A stretch of 64,000 nt of DNA, taken from Stutzerimonas nitrititolerans. Its GTDB lineage: Bacteria; Pseudomonadota; Gammaproteobacteria; Pseudomonadales; Pseudomonadaceae. The stretch is from NCBI RefSeq assembly GCF_003696285.1, contig NZ_RFFL01000001.1:124001-188000 (forward strand). The letters are read 5' to 3'. The first letter of the stretch is position 1, and every line of letters begins with the position of its first letter. Below the pieces are notes generated by a model. It was not told the origin of the DNA and did not search any database. It saw only the letters and a program-made list of their open reading frames with translations. Positions 20,511-30,432 of the stretch are shown here, piece after piece. The position numbers were made by a program, and so were the translations under genes.

Positions 20511-22646
20511 ATGACTGACATCAACCCTCCACGCAACGAAGTGGCCGGCACCGACACCCCCGACCGCGCCAACCGCAACGCCAAGCTCGACCAGCTGGAG
20601 AGCTTCCGCAGCGACGCCACCGATCAGGCATTGACCACCAACCAGGGCGTGAAGATCGCCGACAATCAGAACACGCTCAGGGCCGGCGACCGGGGCCCCT
20701 CGCTGCTCGAAGACTTCATCATGCGCGAGAAGATCACCCACTTCGACCACGAGCGCATCCCCGAACGTATCGTCCATGCCCGAGGCGCCGCGGCCCATGG
20801 CGTGTTTACCAGCTACGGCGACCACAGCTGGCTGACCAAGGCTTCCTTCCTCGCCGCCGAGGGCAAGGAGACGCCGGTATTCGTGCGCTTCTCCACCGTG
20901 CAGGGTTCGCGCGGTTCGGCGGATACGGTGCGTGACGTGCGCGGCTTCGCCACCAAGTTCTATACCGACGAAGGCAACTTCGACCTGGTAGGCAACAACA
21001 TGCCGGTGTTCTTCATCCAGGACGCGATCAAGTTCCCCGACTTCGTCCATGCGGTCAAACCCGAGCCGCATAACGAGATTCCCCAAGCGCAGTCGGCCCA
21101 CGACACCTTCTGGGATTTCGTCTCGCTGACGCCGGAGTCGGCGCACATGGTGCTCTGGACCATGTCCGACCGCGCCATTCCGCGTTCCTACCGGGCCATG
21201 GAGGGCTTCGGCGTGCACACCTTCCGCATGATCAATGCCGAGGGCAAGAGCCGCTTCGTCAAGTTTCACTGGAAGCCAGTGGCCGGGGCCTTTTCCCTGC
21301 TCTGGGACGAGACTCTCAAGCTGGCCGGCAAGGACCCGGACTTCAACCGCCGCGACATGTGGGAGTCTATCGAGAGCGGCGATCCCTTCGAGTGGGAGCT
21401 GGGGGTGCAGGTGGTGGAGGAAGAGGACGAGCACAGCTTCGACTTCGACCTGCTGGACCCGACCAAGATCATCCCCGAGGAACTGGTGCCGGTGCAGACG
21501 CTCGGCAAGATGACCTTGAACCGCAACCCGGACAACTTCTTCGCCGAGACCGAACAGGCGGCCTTCCATATCGGCCATATCGTGCCGGGCATCGACTTCA
21601 CCAACGACCCCTTGCTGCAGGGCCGGCTGTTCTCCTACACCGACACCCAGCTGCTGCGCCTGGGCGGACCGAACTTCCACGAGATCCCGATCAACCGGCC
21701 GCTGTGCCCCTTCCACAACAACCAGCGCGATGCCTTCCATCGGCAGGCCATCCACAAGGGTCGCGCCAACTACGAGCCCAACTCCATCGACGGCGGCTGG
21801 CCCAAGGAGACGCCACCGGCCGCCAGCGGCGGTGGCTTCGAGAGCTATCCGGAGCGGGTCGAGGGGCACAAGATCCGCAACCGCAGCGCGTCCTTCGGCG
21901 ATCATTTCTCCCAGGCCACGCTGTTCTGGAACAGCATGAGCGCGCCGGAGAAGGAGCACATCGTCGGCGCCTACACCTTCGAGCTGGGCAAGGTCGAGCG
22001 GGTGTTCATCCGTGAGAGGCAGGTCAACGAGATCCTCGCCAACATCGATCTGGAACTGGCCCGACGCGTGGCGGAAAACCTCGGCCTGCCGGCGCCGAGC
22101 GCGCCCAGCGTGGCGAAGAAGGAGCCGGCGACGCCCAACTCGCCGGCGCTGAGCCTGATGAACCATCTGCCGGGCAACATCAAGTCGCGCAAGGTGGCGA
22201 TGCTGGTGGCCGATGGCGTGGACGGCGCGGCCATCGATGCCTTCAAGGCGAAACTGGCCGAGGAGGGCGCGATGATCAAGCTGATCGGCCCGACTCCGGC
22301 GCCGGTGACCACCGCCGAAGGCCAGAAGCTGGTCATCGACGGCCCCATGGATGGCCTGCCATCGATCCTCTTCGACGCCCTGTTCGTGCCTGGTGGCGCC
22401 CAGGCGGTGGCGCTGCTGGAGAAATCCGGTGATGCCCGCCATTACCTGCTGGAAGCCTACAAGCACCTCAAGCCCATCGCGGTGCTGGGCGATGCCCGAC
22501 GGATGCTGGCGCCGCTCCAGTTGCAGGCCGATGCCGGCTTGCTGGAAGGCGATTCGGTGGATGCAGTGTTCGACCCCTTCGTCCAGGCGCTGGCGCAGCA
22601 TCGCATCTGGGCCAGGGAGGCGGCGGCGAAGGCGGTGCCGGCGTAG
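20511..22646 (+). CDS. katE: Large-subunit monofunctional heme catalase (HPII type)
   Basis: A 711-residue clade-2 catalase that disproportionates H2O2 in the cytoplasm. The core (about 30-560) has the distal histidine H89 in [11 protein letters not shown], the asparagine of [11 protein letters not shown], and the proximal heme-ligand tyrosine at Y376 in [11 protein letters not shown]-terminal flavodoxin/DJ-1-like domain (about 560-711; [14 protein letters not shown]) is diagnostic of the KatE type. The ATG follows GAGGCTCTCC. The TAG stop lies inside the flanking repeat at 22643. It sits between metNIQ and the ygjP/znu genes, where I recall no catalase in PAO1. An antisense open frame of 764 codons is an artefact. 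Confidence 0.95.
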   Translation: MTDINPPRNEVAGTDTPDRANRNAKLDQLESFRSDATDQALTTNQGVKIADNQNTLRAGDRGPSLLEDFIMREKITHFDHERIPERIVHARGAAAHGVFTSYGDHSWLTKASFLAAEGKETPVFVRFSTVQGSRGSADTVRDVRGFATKFYTDEGNFDLVGNNMPVFFIQDAIKFPDFVHAVKPEPHNEIPQAQSAHDTFWDFVSLTPESAHMVLWTMSDRAIPRSYRAMEGFGVHTFRMINAEGKSRFVKFHWKPVAGAFSLLWDETLKLAGKDPDFNRRDMWESIESGDPFEWELGVQVVEEEDEHSFDFDLLDPTKIIPEELVPVQTLGKMTLNRNPDNFFAETEQAAFHIGHIVPGIDFTNDPLLQGRLFSYTDTQLLRLGGPNFHEIPINRPLCPFHNNQRDAFHRQAIHKGRANYEPNSIDGGWPKETPPAASGGGFESYPERVEGHKIRNRSASFGDHFSQATLFWNSMSAPEKEHIVGAYTFELGKVERVFIRERQVNEILANIDLELARRVAENLGLPAPSAPSVAKKEPATPNSPALSLMNHLPGNIKSRKVAMLVADGVDGAAIDAFKAKLAEEGAMIKLIGPTPAPVTTAEGQKLVIDGPMDGLPSILFDALFVPGGAQAVALLEKSGDARHYLLEAYKHLKPIAVLGDARRMLAPLQLQADAGLLEGDSVDAVFDPFVQALAQHRIWAREAAAKAVPA

Positions 22647-22750
22647 GGTGGATGGCCGAAGCCATCCACGCGGTGTGATGCCTGGTCCCGCATGATGTGA
22701 GTCCAGGCGCGTCCCGCGTGGAAAATCGCTTTGCGAGTTTTCCACCCTAC
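22643..22750. repeat. Intergenic palindromic repeat, GTAGGGTGGA family (copy 3), overlapping the katE stop
   Basis: The element starts GTAGGGTGGATGGC and ends GAGTTTTCCACCCTAC. The katE stop codon TAG (22644-22646) is formed by its first bases. A nested hairpin GGATGGC..GCCATCC follows the left end. Its convergent position between katE and the ygjP-like gene suits a bidirectional terminator role, although no T tract is present. Confidence 0.75.
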
Positions 22751-22759
22751 GAAACCGCC

Positions 22760-23257
22760 TCAGCGGTCAGCCATCTCCCGCCAGTGCAGGAACAGCCGCA
22801 GGTCGAACTCGATCTGCCCGTAGCCTGGCAGCATGTGCTCGCAGAGCTTGTAGAAGGCGCGGTTGTGCTCGCTCTCGCGCAGGTGCGCCAGCTCGTGGAC
22901 GACGATCATTTGCAAAAACTCCGGCGCGGCCTGGCGAAACAGCGAGGCCACGCGGATCTCCTTCTTCGCCTTGAGCTTGCCGCCCTGCACCCGCGACACC
23001 GCGGTATGCAGGCCGAGGGCACGGTGGGTGAGATCCAGGCGATTGTCGTAAAGCACCTTGTCTATCGGCGGGGCGCTTTTCAGGTGGTCCTGTTTCAGTC
23101 GCTGCACGTAGCCATACAGCGCCTTGTCGCTCTGGACTTCATGCCGGCCGGGATAGCGCTGCTGCAGATAGTCGCCCAGACGCTGCTCGGCGATCAGCTG
23201 GCGAACCTGCGCCAGCAGCGGCTCGGGATAGCCGCGCAGGTACTTCAGGTCAGCCAT
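22760..23257 (-). CDS. YgjP-like metal-dependent hydrolase (M48/DUF45 family)
   Basis: A 165-residue cytoplasmic protein with the zinc-metalloprotease motif HELAH (in IVVHELAHLRESEHNRAFY) and the downstream acidic/histidine residues of the YgjP/WLM-like family. The N-terminal half (LAQVRQLIAEQRLGDYLQQR) is helical. The substrate is unknown. It is the last gene on the minus strand of the znu locus, only 6 bp after znuB, and so possibly co-transcribed and zinc-regulated. The same neighbour is present in PAO1 (PA5502, from memory). Confidence 0.82.
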   Translation of the reverse strand: MADLKYLRGYPEPLLAQVRQLIAEQRLGDYLQQRYPGRHEVQSDKALYGYVQRLKQDHLKSAPPIDKVLYDNRLDLTHRALGLHTAVSRVQGGKLKAKKEIRVASLFRQAAPEFLQMIVVHELAHLRESEHNRAFYKLCEHMLPGYGQIEFDLRLFLHWREMADR

Positions 23258-23263
23258 GGCCGT

Positions 23264-24049
23264 TCAATTGCGCTTGCGCCAGGCGAAGCTGAGCAGAAAC
23301 AGCCCGGCGGCGGAGACCACGATGGACGGCCCGGCCGGCGTGTCCTGATACCAGGACAGCGCCAGCCCTAGGCAAACCGCCAGCAGGCCCAGCAGGCTGG
23401 CGCCGCAGGCCATCTGCTCCGGCGTGCGTGCGTGGCGCTGTGCGGCGGCGGCGGGGATGATCAGCAGGGAGGTGATCAGCAGCACGCCGACGATCTTCAT
23501 CGCCACCGCGATTACCACTGCGATCAGCAGCATCAGCGCCAGACGGATGGCCGCCACCGGCAGACCTTCGACTCTGGCCAGCTCCTCGTGCACGGTGATC
23601 GCCAGCAGCGGTCGCCACAGCGCGATCAGCATCAGCAGCACCAGGGCGCTGCCCCCGACGATCCAGGCCAGGTCGCTGGGGCTGATCGCCAACAGATCGC
23701 CGAACAGAAAGCCCATCAGGTCGACGCGCACCTCGTCCATGAAACTCAGCGAGACCAGCCCCAGCGACAGTGTGCTGTGAGCGAGGATCCCCAGCAGGGT
23801 GTCCGAGGCGAGAGGCTGGCGCTGCTGCAAGGTGACCAGCAGTACCGCCAGCAGCACGCAGCAGACGACGACGGCGAGGGTCAGGTTGACCTCCAGCATC
23901 AGCCCCAGCGCCACGCCGAGCAGCGCCGCATGGGACAGGGTGTCGCCGAAATAGGCCATGCGTCGCCAGACCACGAAGGAGCCGAGCGGGCCGGCCACCA
24001 GCGCCAGCGCCAGGCCGGCGAGCAGGGCGTTGAGCAGGAAATCAGCCAT
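23264..24049 (-). CDS. znuB: Zinc ABC transporter permease
   Basis: A 261-residue permease of the metal-ABC (ZnuB/MntB) type with about eight to nine hydrophobic segments throughout. Typical sequence includes [15 protein letters not shown] near residue 34 and [19 protein letters not shown] near residue 196. It forms the inner-membrane zinc channel. Its start overlaps the znuC end by 8 bp, so the two are coupled. Confidence 0.95.
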   Translation of the reverse strand: MADFLLNALLAGLALALVAGPLGSFVVWRRMAYFGDTLSHAALLGVALGLMLEVNLTLAVVVCCVLLAVLLVTLQQRQPLASDTLLGILAHSTLSLGLVSLSFMDEVRVDLMGFLFGDLLAISPSDLAWIVGGSALVLLMLIALWRPLLAITVHEELARVEGLPVAAIRLALMLLIAVVIAVAMKIVGVLLITSLLIIPAAAAQRHARTPEQMACGASLLGLLAVCLGLALSWYQDTPAGPSIVVSAAGLFLLSFAWRKRN

Positions 24050-24809
24050 GTTTGCAGTTTTCGTCGTGTACGTGGGGTTTCAGTACGGCGCCATGCAGGT
24101 CGTGGGCATGGTCGTGGCGATGGTGATAGATCGCCATGCTGCGGGCATCCTGGCCGAACAGTTCGATGAATGCCGGATCGTTGCTGACCTGTTCCGGATG
24201 GCCCGAACAGCACACGTGCCGATTCAGGCAAACCACCTTGTCGGTCGCGCTCATTACCAGATGCAGGTCGTGGGACACCATCAGCACGCCGCAGCCGAAG
24301 CGGTCGCGCAGTTGGCCGATCAGGCGGTACAGCTCCGCCTGCCCGGCGATGTCCACGCCTTGCACCGGCTCGTCCAGCACCAGCAATTCGGGGCCGCGGA
24401 GCAGGGCGCGGGCGAGCAGCACCCGCTGCATCTCGCCACCGGAGATGCCTTGCAGCGGGCTGTCGATCACCTGCTCGGCGCCAACCTTGGCCAGAGCCTC
24501 GACCGCGCTGGCGCGATCGACACCTGGTACCAGGCGCAGAAAACGTAGCACCGACAGCGGCAGCGTCGAATCCACGTGCAGCTTCTGCGGCATGTAGCCG
24601 ATGCGCAGTTTCGGTTTGCGCCAGACGTGGCCTCTGTCCGGCTTGAGCAGACCCAGCACGGTGCGCACCAGGGTCGTCTTGCCCGCGCCGTTGGGGCCGA
24701 TGAGGGTGACGATCTCGCCGCGCCCGACCTGCAGCTCGGCGCCTTCCAGCACGGCCTGGTTGGCAAACCGCACGTGGATGTCCTGCAGGCGAACCAGTGC
24801 GTCGCTCAT
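24042..24809 (-). CDS. znuC: Zinc ABC transporter ATP-binding protein
   Basis: A 255-residue ATPase with Walker [10 protein letters not shown], signature [16 protein letters not shown], Walker [13 protein letters not shown] and switch histidine in [10 protein letters not shown]. The C-terminal tail is histidine-rich ([16 protein letters not shown]), as in ZnuC, and may sense or hold zinc. It overlaps zur by 4 bp upstream and znuB by 8 bp downstream: a compact zur-znuC-znuB unit. Confidence 0.95.
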   Translation of the reverse strand: MSDALVRLQDIHVRFANQAVLEGAELQVGRGEIVTLIGPNGAGKTTLVRTVLGLLKPDRGHVWRKPKLRIGYMPQKLHVDSTLPLSVLRFLRLVPGVDRASAVEALAKVGAEQVIDSPLQGISGGEMQRVLLARALLRGPELLVLDEPVQGVDIAGQAELYRLIGQLRDRFGCGVLMVSHDLHLVMSATDKVVCLNRHVCCSGHPEQVSNDPAFIELFGQDARSMAIYHHRHDHAHDLHGAVLKPHVHDENCKHG

Positions 24810-25291
24810 GCGGCCAACCGGCAGGGCGCGCAGATTCCGACCACTTCCACGGTCTGGGCTTCGGCCTGGAAGTCGACGCTGGCGGCTGCGGCGGCGATGG
24901 CATCGCTCACCGCGGCGTTTTCCAGCTCGATGGCGGTGTGGCAGCTGCGGCAGATCAGGAACTGCCCCTGGTGTGGATGTTCCGGATGGCTGCAGCCGAT
25001 GAAGGCGTTGAGCGAAGCGATGCGATGGACCAGGCCGTTCTCCAGCAGGAAATCCAGCGCCCGGTACACCGTGGGCGGCGCGGCGCGGCGGCCATCCTGC
25101 TCGCTCAGCACGGCCAGGATGTCATAGGCACCCAGCGGCTTGTGGCTTTGCCAGACCAGCTCCAGCACGCGCTTGCGCAGTGCGGTGAGGCGCACGCCCT
25201 GGCGCGCGCAGAGCGTATCGGCCTCGGCCAGCGCGCTGCTGACGCAATGGTCGTGGTCGTGGGGGGTATAGGCCAGTGGAGTCTTGGACAT
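24806..25291 (-). CDS. zur: Zinc uptake regulator (Fur family)
   Basis: A 161-residue Fur-family repressor. A winged-helix DNA-binding region (about 30-95; [46 protein letters not shown]) precedes a dimerisation domain with the structural zinc cysteines CRSCH and CAPC near the C-terminus. With zinc bound it should repress the znu genes. The N-terminus contains HDHDHC, an extra potential metal site. It is first in the leftward zur-znuCB operon, divergent from znuA with only 32 bp between the starts, so it probably autoregulates through the shared site. Confidence 0.94.
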   Translation of the reverse strand: MSKTPLAYTPHDHDHCVSSALAEADTLCARQGVRLTALRKRVLELVWQSHKPLGAYDILAVLSEQDGRRAAPPTVYRALDFLLENGLVHRIASLNAFIGCSHPEHPHQGQFLICRSCHTAIELENAAVSDAIAAAAASVDFQAEAQTVEVVGICAPCRLAA

Positions 25292-25323
25292 GGACAGAGA
25301 CTCGGTTGTGGAGAGACGTTATT

Positions 25324-26295
<972 letters not shown>

Positions 26296-26438
26296 GGCGC
26301 GCCACGAGCGGGTTCTCGCATCCGGTGCCATCGGTCGGGAATCCGCTGGGCGAACGGCAAGTTGATGAATGTCATACCCTCGCAGGACGCTCTGGCTTAA
26401 GCTTGCGCTTTTCCCATTTGCATGAGGATGCGCAGCGC

Positions 26439-28589
26439 ATGGCGAAGACGGGCGGGCCGGTCGCGGCAGAAATCAAGAACACTTCGGGCATCGCCTTGCA
26501 GCCGGCTTCCGAAGACATCTGGGCGCAGAAGTATCGCCTGACCAGCAAGGACGGCACCCCCGTCGACGAGAGCGTCGACGCCACCTGGCAGCGGGTCGCC
26601 CGCGCCCTGGCGGACGTCGAGCCGGAAGGCAAGCGTGAGCCGTGGTACGAGCGGTTCCTCTGGGCGCTGCGCAACGGCGCCATTCCGGCCGGGCGGATCA
26701 TTTCCAACGCCGGCGCGCAGGACTACAAGCCGGCCACCTCGACCATCAACTGCACCGTTTCCGGCACCATCGACGACTCGATGGACGAGATTCTCGGCAA
26801 GGTCCACGAGGCCGGGCTGACGCTCAAGGCCGGTTGCGGCATCGGCTACGAATTCAGCACCCTGCGTCCGCGTGGCTCCTTCGTCTCCGGGGCCGGCGCG
26901 CATACCAGCGGGCCGCTGTCGTTCATGGATATCTTCGACAAGATGTGCTTCACCGTCAGCTCCGCCGGCGGACGCCGCGGCGCGCAGATGGGCACCTTCG
27001 ATGTCGGCCATCCGGACGTGCGCGAATTCATCCGCGCCAAGCGCGAAGACGGTCGCCTGCGCCAGTTCAACCTCAGCCTGCTGATCACCGACGAGTTCAT
27101 GCAGGCGGTGGAGAACGACGCCGAATGGCCGCTGATCTTCCCGCTGCACCTCAAGGAAAAGGCCGAGCTGGACCTGGACGACCCCGAGCAGGTCGTCTGG
27201 CGCGAATGGCCCACCCACGAGGGCTATATCGTGCGCGAAGACGGCCTGGTCGCCTGCCGCGTCTACGGACGGGTGAAGGCGCGTCATTTGTGGGACATGA
27301 TCATGGTCTCCACCTACGACTACGCCGAGCCGGGCTTCATCCTCATCGATCGCGTCAACCAGCTGAACAACAACTGGTGGTGCGAAGCGATCCGGGCGAC
27401 CAACCCCTGCGGCGAGCAGCCATTGCCACCCTACGGCTCCTGCCTGCTGGGCTCGATCAACCTGACCTCCTTCGTCATCGACCCCTTCGGCACGGAAGCG
27501 CGTTTCGACTGGGACAAGTACCGCGAAGTGGTGCGCATCTTCACCCGCATGCTGGACAACGTGGTGGAGATCAACGGCCTGCCGCTGGAGAAGCAGCGTC
27601 ACGAGATCGAGCACAAGCGTCGTCACGGCATGGGCTTCCTGGGCCTGGGCTCGACCCTGACGCTGCTCAAGATGCGTTATGGCAGCCCGGAATCCTGTGT
27701 GTTCACCGAGGAAGTGGCCCGCGAAATGGCGCTGGTCGGCTGGGAAGTGGCACTGGATCTGTCCCGCGAGAAGGGCCCGGCACCGCTGCTGGCGGAAACC
27801 TTCGAAGTCACCGCCGAGATGCTGCGCAAGCGTCCGGAAATGAAGAAGGACGGCTACAAGGTCGGCGATCAGGTGGCCGGCCGCGTGCTGCACGCCAGGT
27901 ATTCGCGCTACATGCAGAAGATCGCCGAGTACGCCCCTGAGCTGATCGAGGCGCTGGCCGAGGAGGGCGCGCGCTTCACCCATCACAGCTCCATCGCGCC
28001 CACCGGCACCATCAGCCTGAGCCTGGCCAACAACGCGTCCAACGGCATCGAGCCGAGCTTCGCCCACCACTACTCGCGCAACCTGATCCGCACCGGCCGC
28101 AAGGCCAAGGAAAAGATCGAGGTGTTCAGCTACGAGTTGCTGGCCTACCGCGCGCTGATCAATGGCCAGGCCAAGCCGGGCGCCGAGGAGGCAGGGCAGA
28201 AGTTGCCCGAATACTTCATCACCGCCGACGACATCACCCCGACCCAGCACGTCGACATCCAGGCCGCCGCGCAGAAGTGGGTCGACTCCTCGATCTCCAA
28301 GACCGCCAACGTGCCCACCGACTATCCCTTCGAGGCGTTCAAGGACATCTATCGCTACGCCTGGCGCCAGGGGCTCAAGGGTTGCACCACCTTCCGCTTC
28401 AACCCGGCCGCTTTCCAGGGCGTGCTGGTCAAGGAGGCCGATCTGGAGAAGACCCTGTACCAGTTCGTTCTCGAGGACGGCAGCGTGGTCGAGCTCAAGG
28501 GTAACGAAGAGGTGGAGTACGACGGCGAGGTGAACACCGCCGCCAACCTGTTCGATGCGCTGAAAGAAGGCTACTACGGCAAGTACTGA
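26439..28589 (+). CDS. nrdJa: B12-dependent (class II) ribonucleotide reductase, large subunit
   Basis: A 716-residue subunit of the adenosylcobalamin-dependent enzyme that reduces ribonucleotides to deoxyribonucleotides with or without oxygen. It has TINCTVSGTIDDSMDEI with the first redox cysteine, LKAGCGIGYEFSTLRPRGS, the thiyl-radical segment NPCGEQPLPPYGSCLLGSINL, and IAPTGTISLSLANNASNGIEP. The reading frame ends before the usual C-terminal part, which is encoded separately by nrdJb 51 bp downstream, as in P. aeruginosa. The ATG at 26439 (MAKTGGPVAA) was chosen; the frame is open to 26277 without homology. I saw no cobalamin riboswitch or NrdR box in the 143-bp leader. A 962-codon antisense frame is an artefact. 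Confidence 0.93.
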   Translation: MAKTGGPVAAEIKNTSGIALQPASEDIWAQKYRLTSKDGTPVDESVDATWQRVARALADVEPEGKREPWYERFLWALRNGAIPAGRIISNAGAQDYKPATSTINCTVSGTIDDSMDEILGKVHEAGLTLKAGCGIGYEFSTLRPRGSFVSGAGAHTSGPLSFMDIFDKMCFTVSSAGGRRGAQMGTFDVGHPDVREFIRAKREDGRLRQFNLSLLITDEFMQAVENDAEWPLIFPLHLKEKAELDLDDPEQVVWREWPTHEGYIVREDGLVACRVYGRVKARHLWDMIMVSTYDYAEPGFILIDRVNQLNNNWWCEAIRATNPCGEQPLPPYGSCLLGSINLTSFVIDPFGTEARFDWDKYREVVRIFTRMLDNVVEINGLPLEKQRHEIEHKRRHGMGFLGLGSTLTLLKMRYGSPESCVFTEEVAREMALVGWEVALDLSREKGPAPLLAETFEVTAEMLRKRPEMKKDGYKVGDQVAGRVLHARYSRYMQKIAEYAPELIEALAEEGARFTHHSSIAPTGTISLSLANNASNGIEPSFAHHYSRNLIRTGRKAKEKIEVFSYELLAYRALINGQAKPGAEEAGQKLPEYFITADDITPTQHVDIQAAAQKWVDSSISKTANVPTDYPFEAFKDIYRYAWRQGLKGCTTFRFNPAAFQGVLVKEADLEKTLYQFVLEDGSVVELKGNEEVEYDGEVNTAANLFDALKEGYYGKY

Positions 28590-28640
28590 GCACAATTTGA
28601 TGCCTGGGCCGCCCATGCGGCCCGGCCGGAGAGATTCGCA

Positions 28641-29336
28641 ATGACTGTAAAGATCAAGCAGCGCATCAAGGGTTTCAAGGTGGTCGACGAGGCCCTCGAG
28701 CGCCCCGCCGCCAGCGAGACCAGCGCGCCCGCCAAGCCCAGCGTGGTGGAGATGCATGAAAGCCTGCAGCGCCCGGAAACGCTGATCGGCATGACCTACA
28801 AGATCAAGTCGCCGCTGTTCGAGCACGCGCTCTACGTGACCGTGAACGACATCGTGCTCAACGCCGGCACGCCGCACGAGCAGCGTCGGCCGTTCGAGAT
28901 CTTCATCAATTCGAAGAACATGGACCACTTCCAGTGGATCGTCGCGCTCACCCGGATCATGTCCGCGGTGTTCCGCAAGGGCGGCGACTGCACCTTCCTG
29001 GTGGAAGAGCTGAAGGCGGTGTTCGATCCGCGCGGCGGCTACCTGAAGAAGGGTGGCGTCTACATGCCTTCCATCGTCGCTGAGATCGGCGGTGTGCTGG
29101 AGCGGCACCTGATCTCCATCGGCCTGCTCGAAGGCCAGGCGCTGGACGAAACCCAGCTCAAGTACCTGGCAGAAAAACGCGCCGCCTACGAAGCCAGCCA
29201 GGGTGCCGTGGCGCTGGAGCCGGGCGATGGCTTCCCGGCCGGTGCGCAGCTGTGCAACAAGTGCAACACCCAGGCGGTGGTGCAAATGGACGGTTGCGCC
29301 ACCTGTCTGAACTGCGGTTATTCGAAGTGCGGCTAG
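28641..29336 (+). CDS. nrdJb: B12-dependent ribonucleotide reductase, separately encoded C-terminal subunit
   Basis: A 231-residue protein equivalent to the C-terminal part of one-piece NrdJ. It carries the TSCPD-like region (about 50-170; NSKNMDHFQWIVALTRIMSAVFRKGG) and a C-terminal cysteine cluster, CNKCN, CATCLNC and GYSKCG, which probably relays electrons from thioredoxin to the active site and may bind zinc. A GGAGAG sequence precedes the ATG. It is co-transcribed with nrdJa. A REP pair and the MITE follow. Confidence 0.92.
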   Translation: MTVKIKQRIKGFKVVDEALERPAASETSAPAKPSVVEMHESLQRPETLIGMTYKIKSPLFEHALYVTVNDIVLNAGTPHEQRRPFEIFINSKNMDHFQWIVALTRIMSAVFRKGGDCTFLVEELKAVFDPRGGYLKKGGVYMPSIVAEIGGVLERHLISIGLLEGQALDETQLKYLAEKRAAYEASQGAVALEPGDGFPAGAQLCNKCNTQAVVQMDGCATCLNCGYSKCG

Positions 29337-29354
29337 CCAGCTGAAAGGCGCTAA

Positions 29355-29413
29355 TCGCGAGCTCGCTCGCTCCTACGGTGTGTTGCAATGTAGGAGCCAG
29401 CTTGCTGGCGAGC
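29355..29413. repeat. REP-type palindromic pair (BIME-like)
   Basis: TCGCGAGCTCGCTCGCTCCTAC at 29355-29376 stands inverted to GTAGGAGCCAGCTTGCTGGC (29390 onward to 29413). The second is the familiar Pseudomonas GTAGGAGC...GCTGGCGAGC REP. The pair lies directly after nrdJb and could stabilise its mRNA 3' end. Confidence 0.85.
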
Positions 29414-29449
29414 CGTCTGCAATGACGTCCGGGAGCGTCAGGGAATGCT

Positions 29450-29597
29450 CTAGCAGGCCGTTGAAAAACTACCTACGTTGCCATTGCTGCGTTAAAAACA
29501 GGCTCAAAATGCTCATTTAGAACACCTAAACTGCGCTTTTTCGCCTGTTTTTGCCTTGCACTGGCTGCCTCGCCTACATTTTTCAACGGCCTGCTAG
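29450..29597. mobile_element. 148-bp MITE-like palindromic element
   Basis: The element has perfect 19-bp terminal inverted repeats (CTAGCAGGCCGTTGAAAAA at the left, its complement at the right). The interior is also largely self-complementary: AAAAACAGGC pairs with GCCTGTTTTT, and TTTAG-AACAC-CTAAA forms the apex, so the whole unit is one long imperfect hairpin. It has no open frame. If the outer CTAG is a target duplication, the element proper is 29454-29593. Its right end contains the stop codon of the OsmC gene. The parent transposase is not in the window. Confidence 0.8.
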
Positions 29598-30019
29598 CTG
29601 ACCAGCGTCGCGGACAGGCTGATCCGGGCGTTGAGCACCTTGGAGACCGGGCAGCCTTCTTTCGCCTGGTTGGCGATCTGCTGAAATTGCGCTTCGTCGG
29701 CGCCGGGTATCCGGGCCTCCAGGGTCAGGGCGATGGCGGTGATGGCGAAGCCTTCGCCTTCCTTGTCCAGCGTCACTTCGGCCCGGGTCTCGATGCGCTC
29801 GGCGGTGAGTCCCGCCTGGCCCAGCATCAGCGATAGGGCCATGGAAAAGCACCCGGCATGGGCCGCGCCGATCAGCTCCTCCGGGTTGGTGCCGGGCGCA
29901 TCCTCGAAGCGGGTGTTGAACCCGTAGGGATTGTCCTTCAGGGCGCCGCTCTGCGTGCTGATGGTGCCCTTGCCGGTTTTCAGGTCGCCTTGCCAGACGG
30001 CCGATGCTGTCTTCTTCAT
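29594..30019 (-). CDS. osmC: OsmC-type organic hydroperoxide peroxiredoxin
   Basis: A 141-residue OsmC/Ohr-superfamily protein that reduces organic peroxides with a two-cysteine mechanism. The reactive cysteine is in GAAHAGCFSMALSLML (about 57) and the resolving one in EGCPVSKVLNA (about 124). The N-terminus MKKTASAVWQGDLKTGKGTI is typical of OsmC rather than Ohr. It is cytoplasmic. The TAG stop (29596-29594) falls in the CTAG end of the MITE, yet the C-terminus looks full length. The ATG is preceded by a GGAG-containing region. Confidence 0.92.
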   Translation of the reverse strand: MKKTASAVWQGDLKTGKGTISTQSGALKDNPYGFNTRFEDAPGTNPEELIGAAHAGCFSMALSLMLGQAGLTAERIETRAEVTLDKEGEGFAITAIALTLEARIPGADEAQFQQIANQAKEGCPVSKVLNARISLSATLVS

Positions 30020-30059
30020 CGAGTCGGTTCTCCGTTGTTCGTCGGGCCGGACGGCCCCG

Positions 30060-30365
30060 TCAGTTCTGTTCCGCCGCCAGAATGGCGCTGGCCAGTTCCA
30101 TGTCGCTGGCCTGCAGCTGCGGTTGCTGCTGGCGCAGCTGTCGCAACGTGGCTTCCAGGTGCGGGCCGCGAATCGCGCCGTCGCTGGCGACGAAGCTGCC
30201 GGCGTCTTCGCGAGCGGCCGCTACCAGCTTGTTGTCCTTGAAGGTTAGGTAGGTCGATGCGGTGGTGGCACCCGAGGAAAGGATGTCCCGTACCAGGCCA
30301 TCGGCCAGGGCTGCGCCGAGCGGTATGACGCTCAGCGCGACGATTGCCAGAGTCTTCTTGATCAT
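30060..30365 (-). CDS. DUF2388 family small periplasmic protein
   Basis: A 101-residue protein with a signal peptide (MIKKTLAIVALSVIPLGAAL, cleavage after LA). The body carries the characteristic DUF2388 block STYLTFKDNKLVAAAREDAG followed by SFVASDGAIRGPHLEATLRQLR. The family is largely confined to pseudomonads and has no established role that I know of. Start at 30365 rather than five codons upstream because the signal peptide begins at MIKKT. It lies between osmC and the hybrid kinase, all on the minus strand but with gaps. Confidence 0.85.
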   Translation of the reverse strand: MIKKTLAIVALSVIPLGAALADGLVRDILSSGATTASTYLTFKDNKLVAAAREDAGSFVASDGAIRGPHLEATLRQLRQQQPQLQASDMELASAILAAEQN

Positions 30366-30432
30366 GTTCAGCGCCTCCATCCGGTTCTCTGTTTGAGAGT
30401 CGGCGGGCGAGCGCAGAGTTCCGGTTGGAGGA

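Noticed and set aside
20451..22745. A 764-codon open frame antisense to katE
   Set aside because: It mirrors katE codon structure, shows no family motif and would overlap the whole catalase gene.
26296..26438. Possible cobalamin riboswitch in the nrdJa leader
   Set aside because: A GGGAATCCG-like string is present, but the conserved GCCACTG box and pairing regions are absent and the leader is too short.
26397..29285. A 962-codon open frame antisense to nrdJa/nrdJb
   Set aside because: It lies exactly opposite two well-conserved genes, has repetitive low-complexity composition and no recognisable domain; long antisense frames are common at this GC content.
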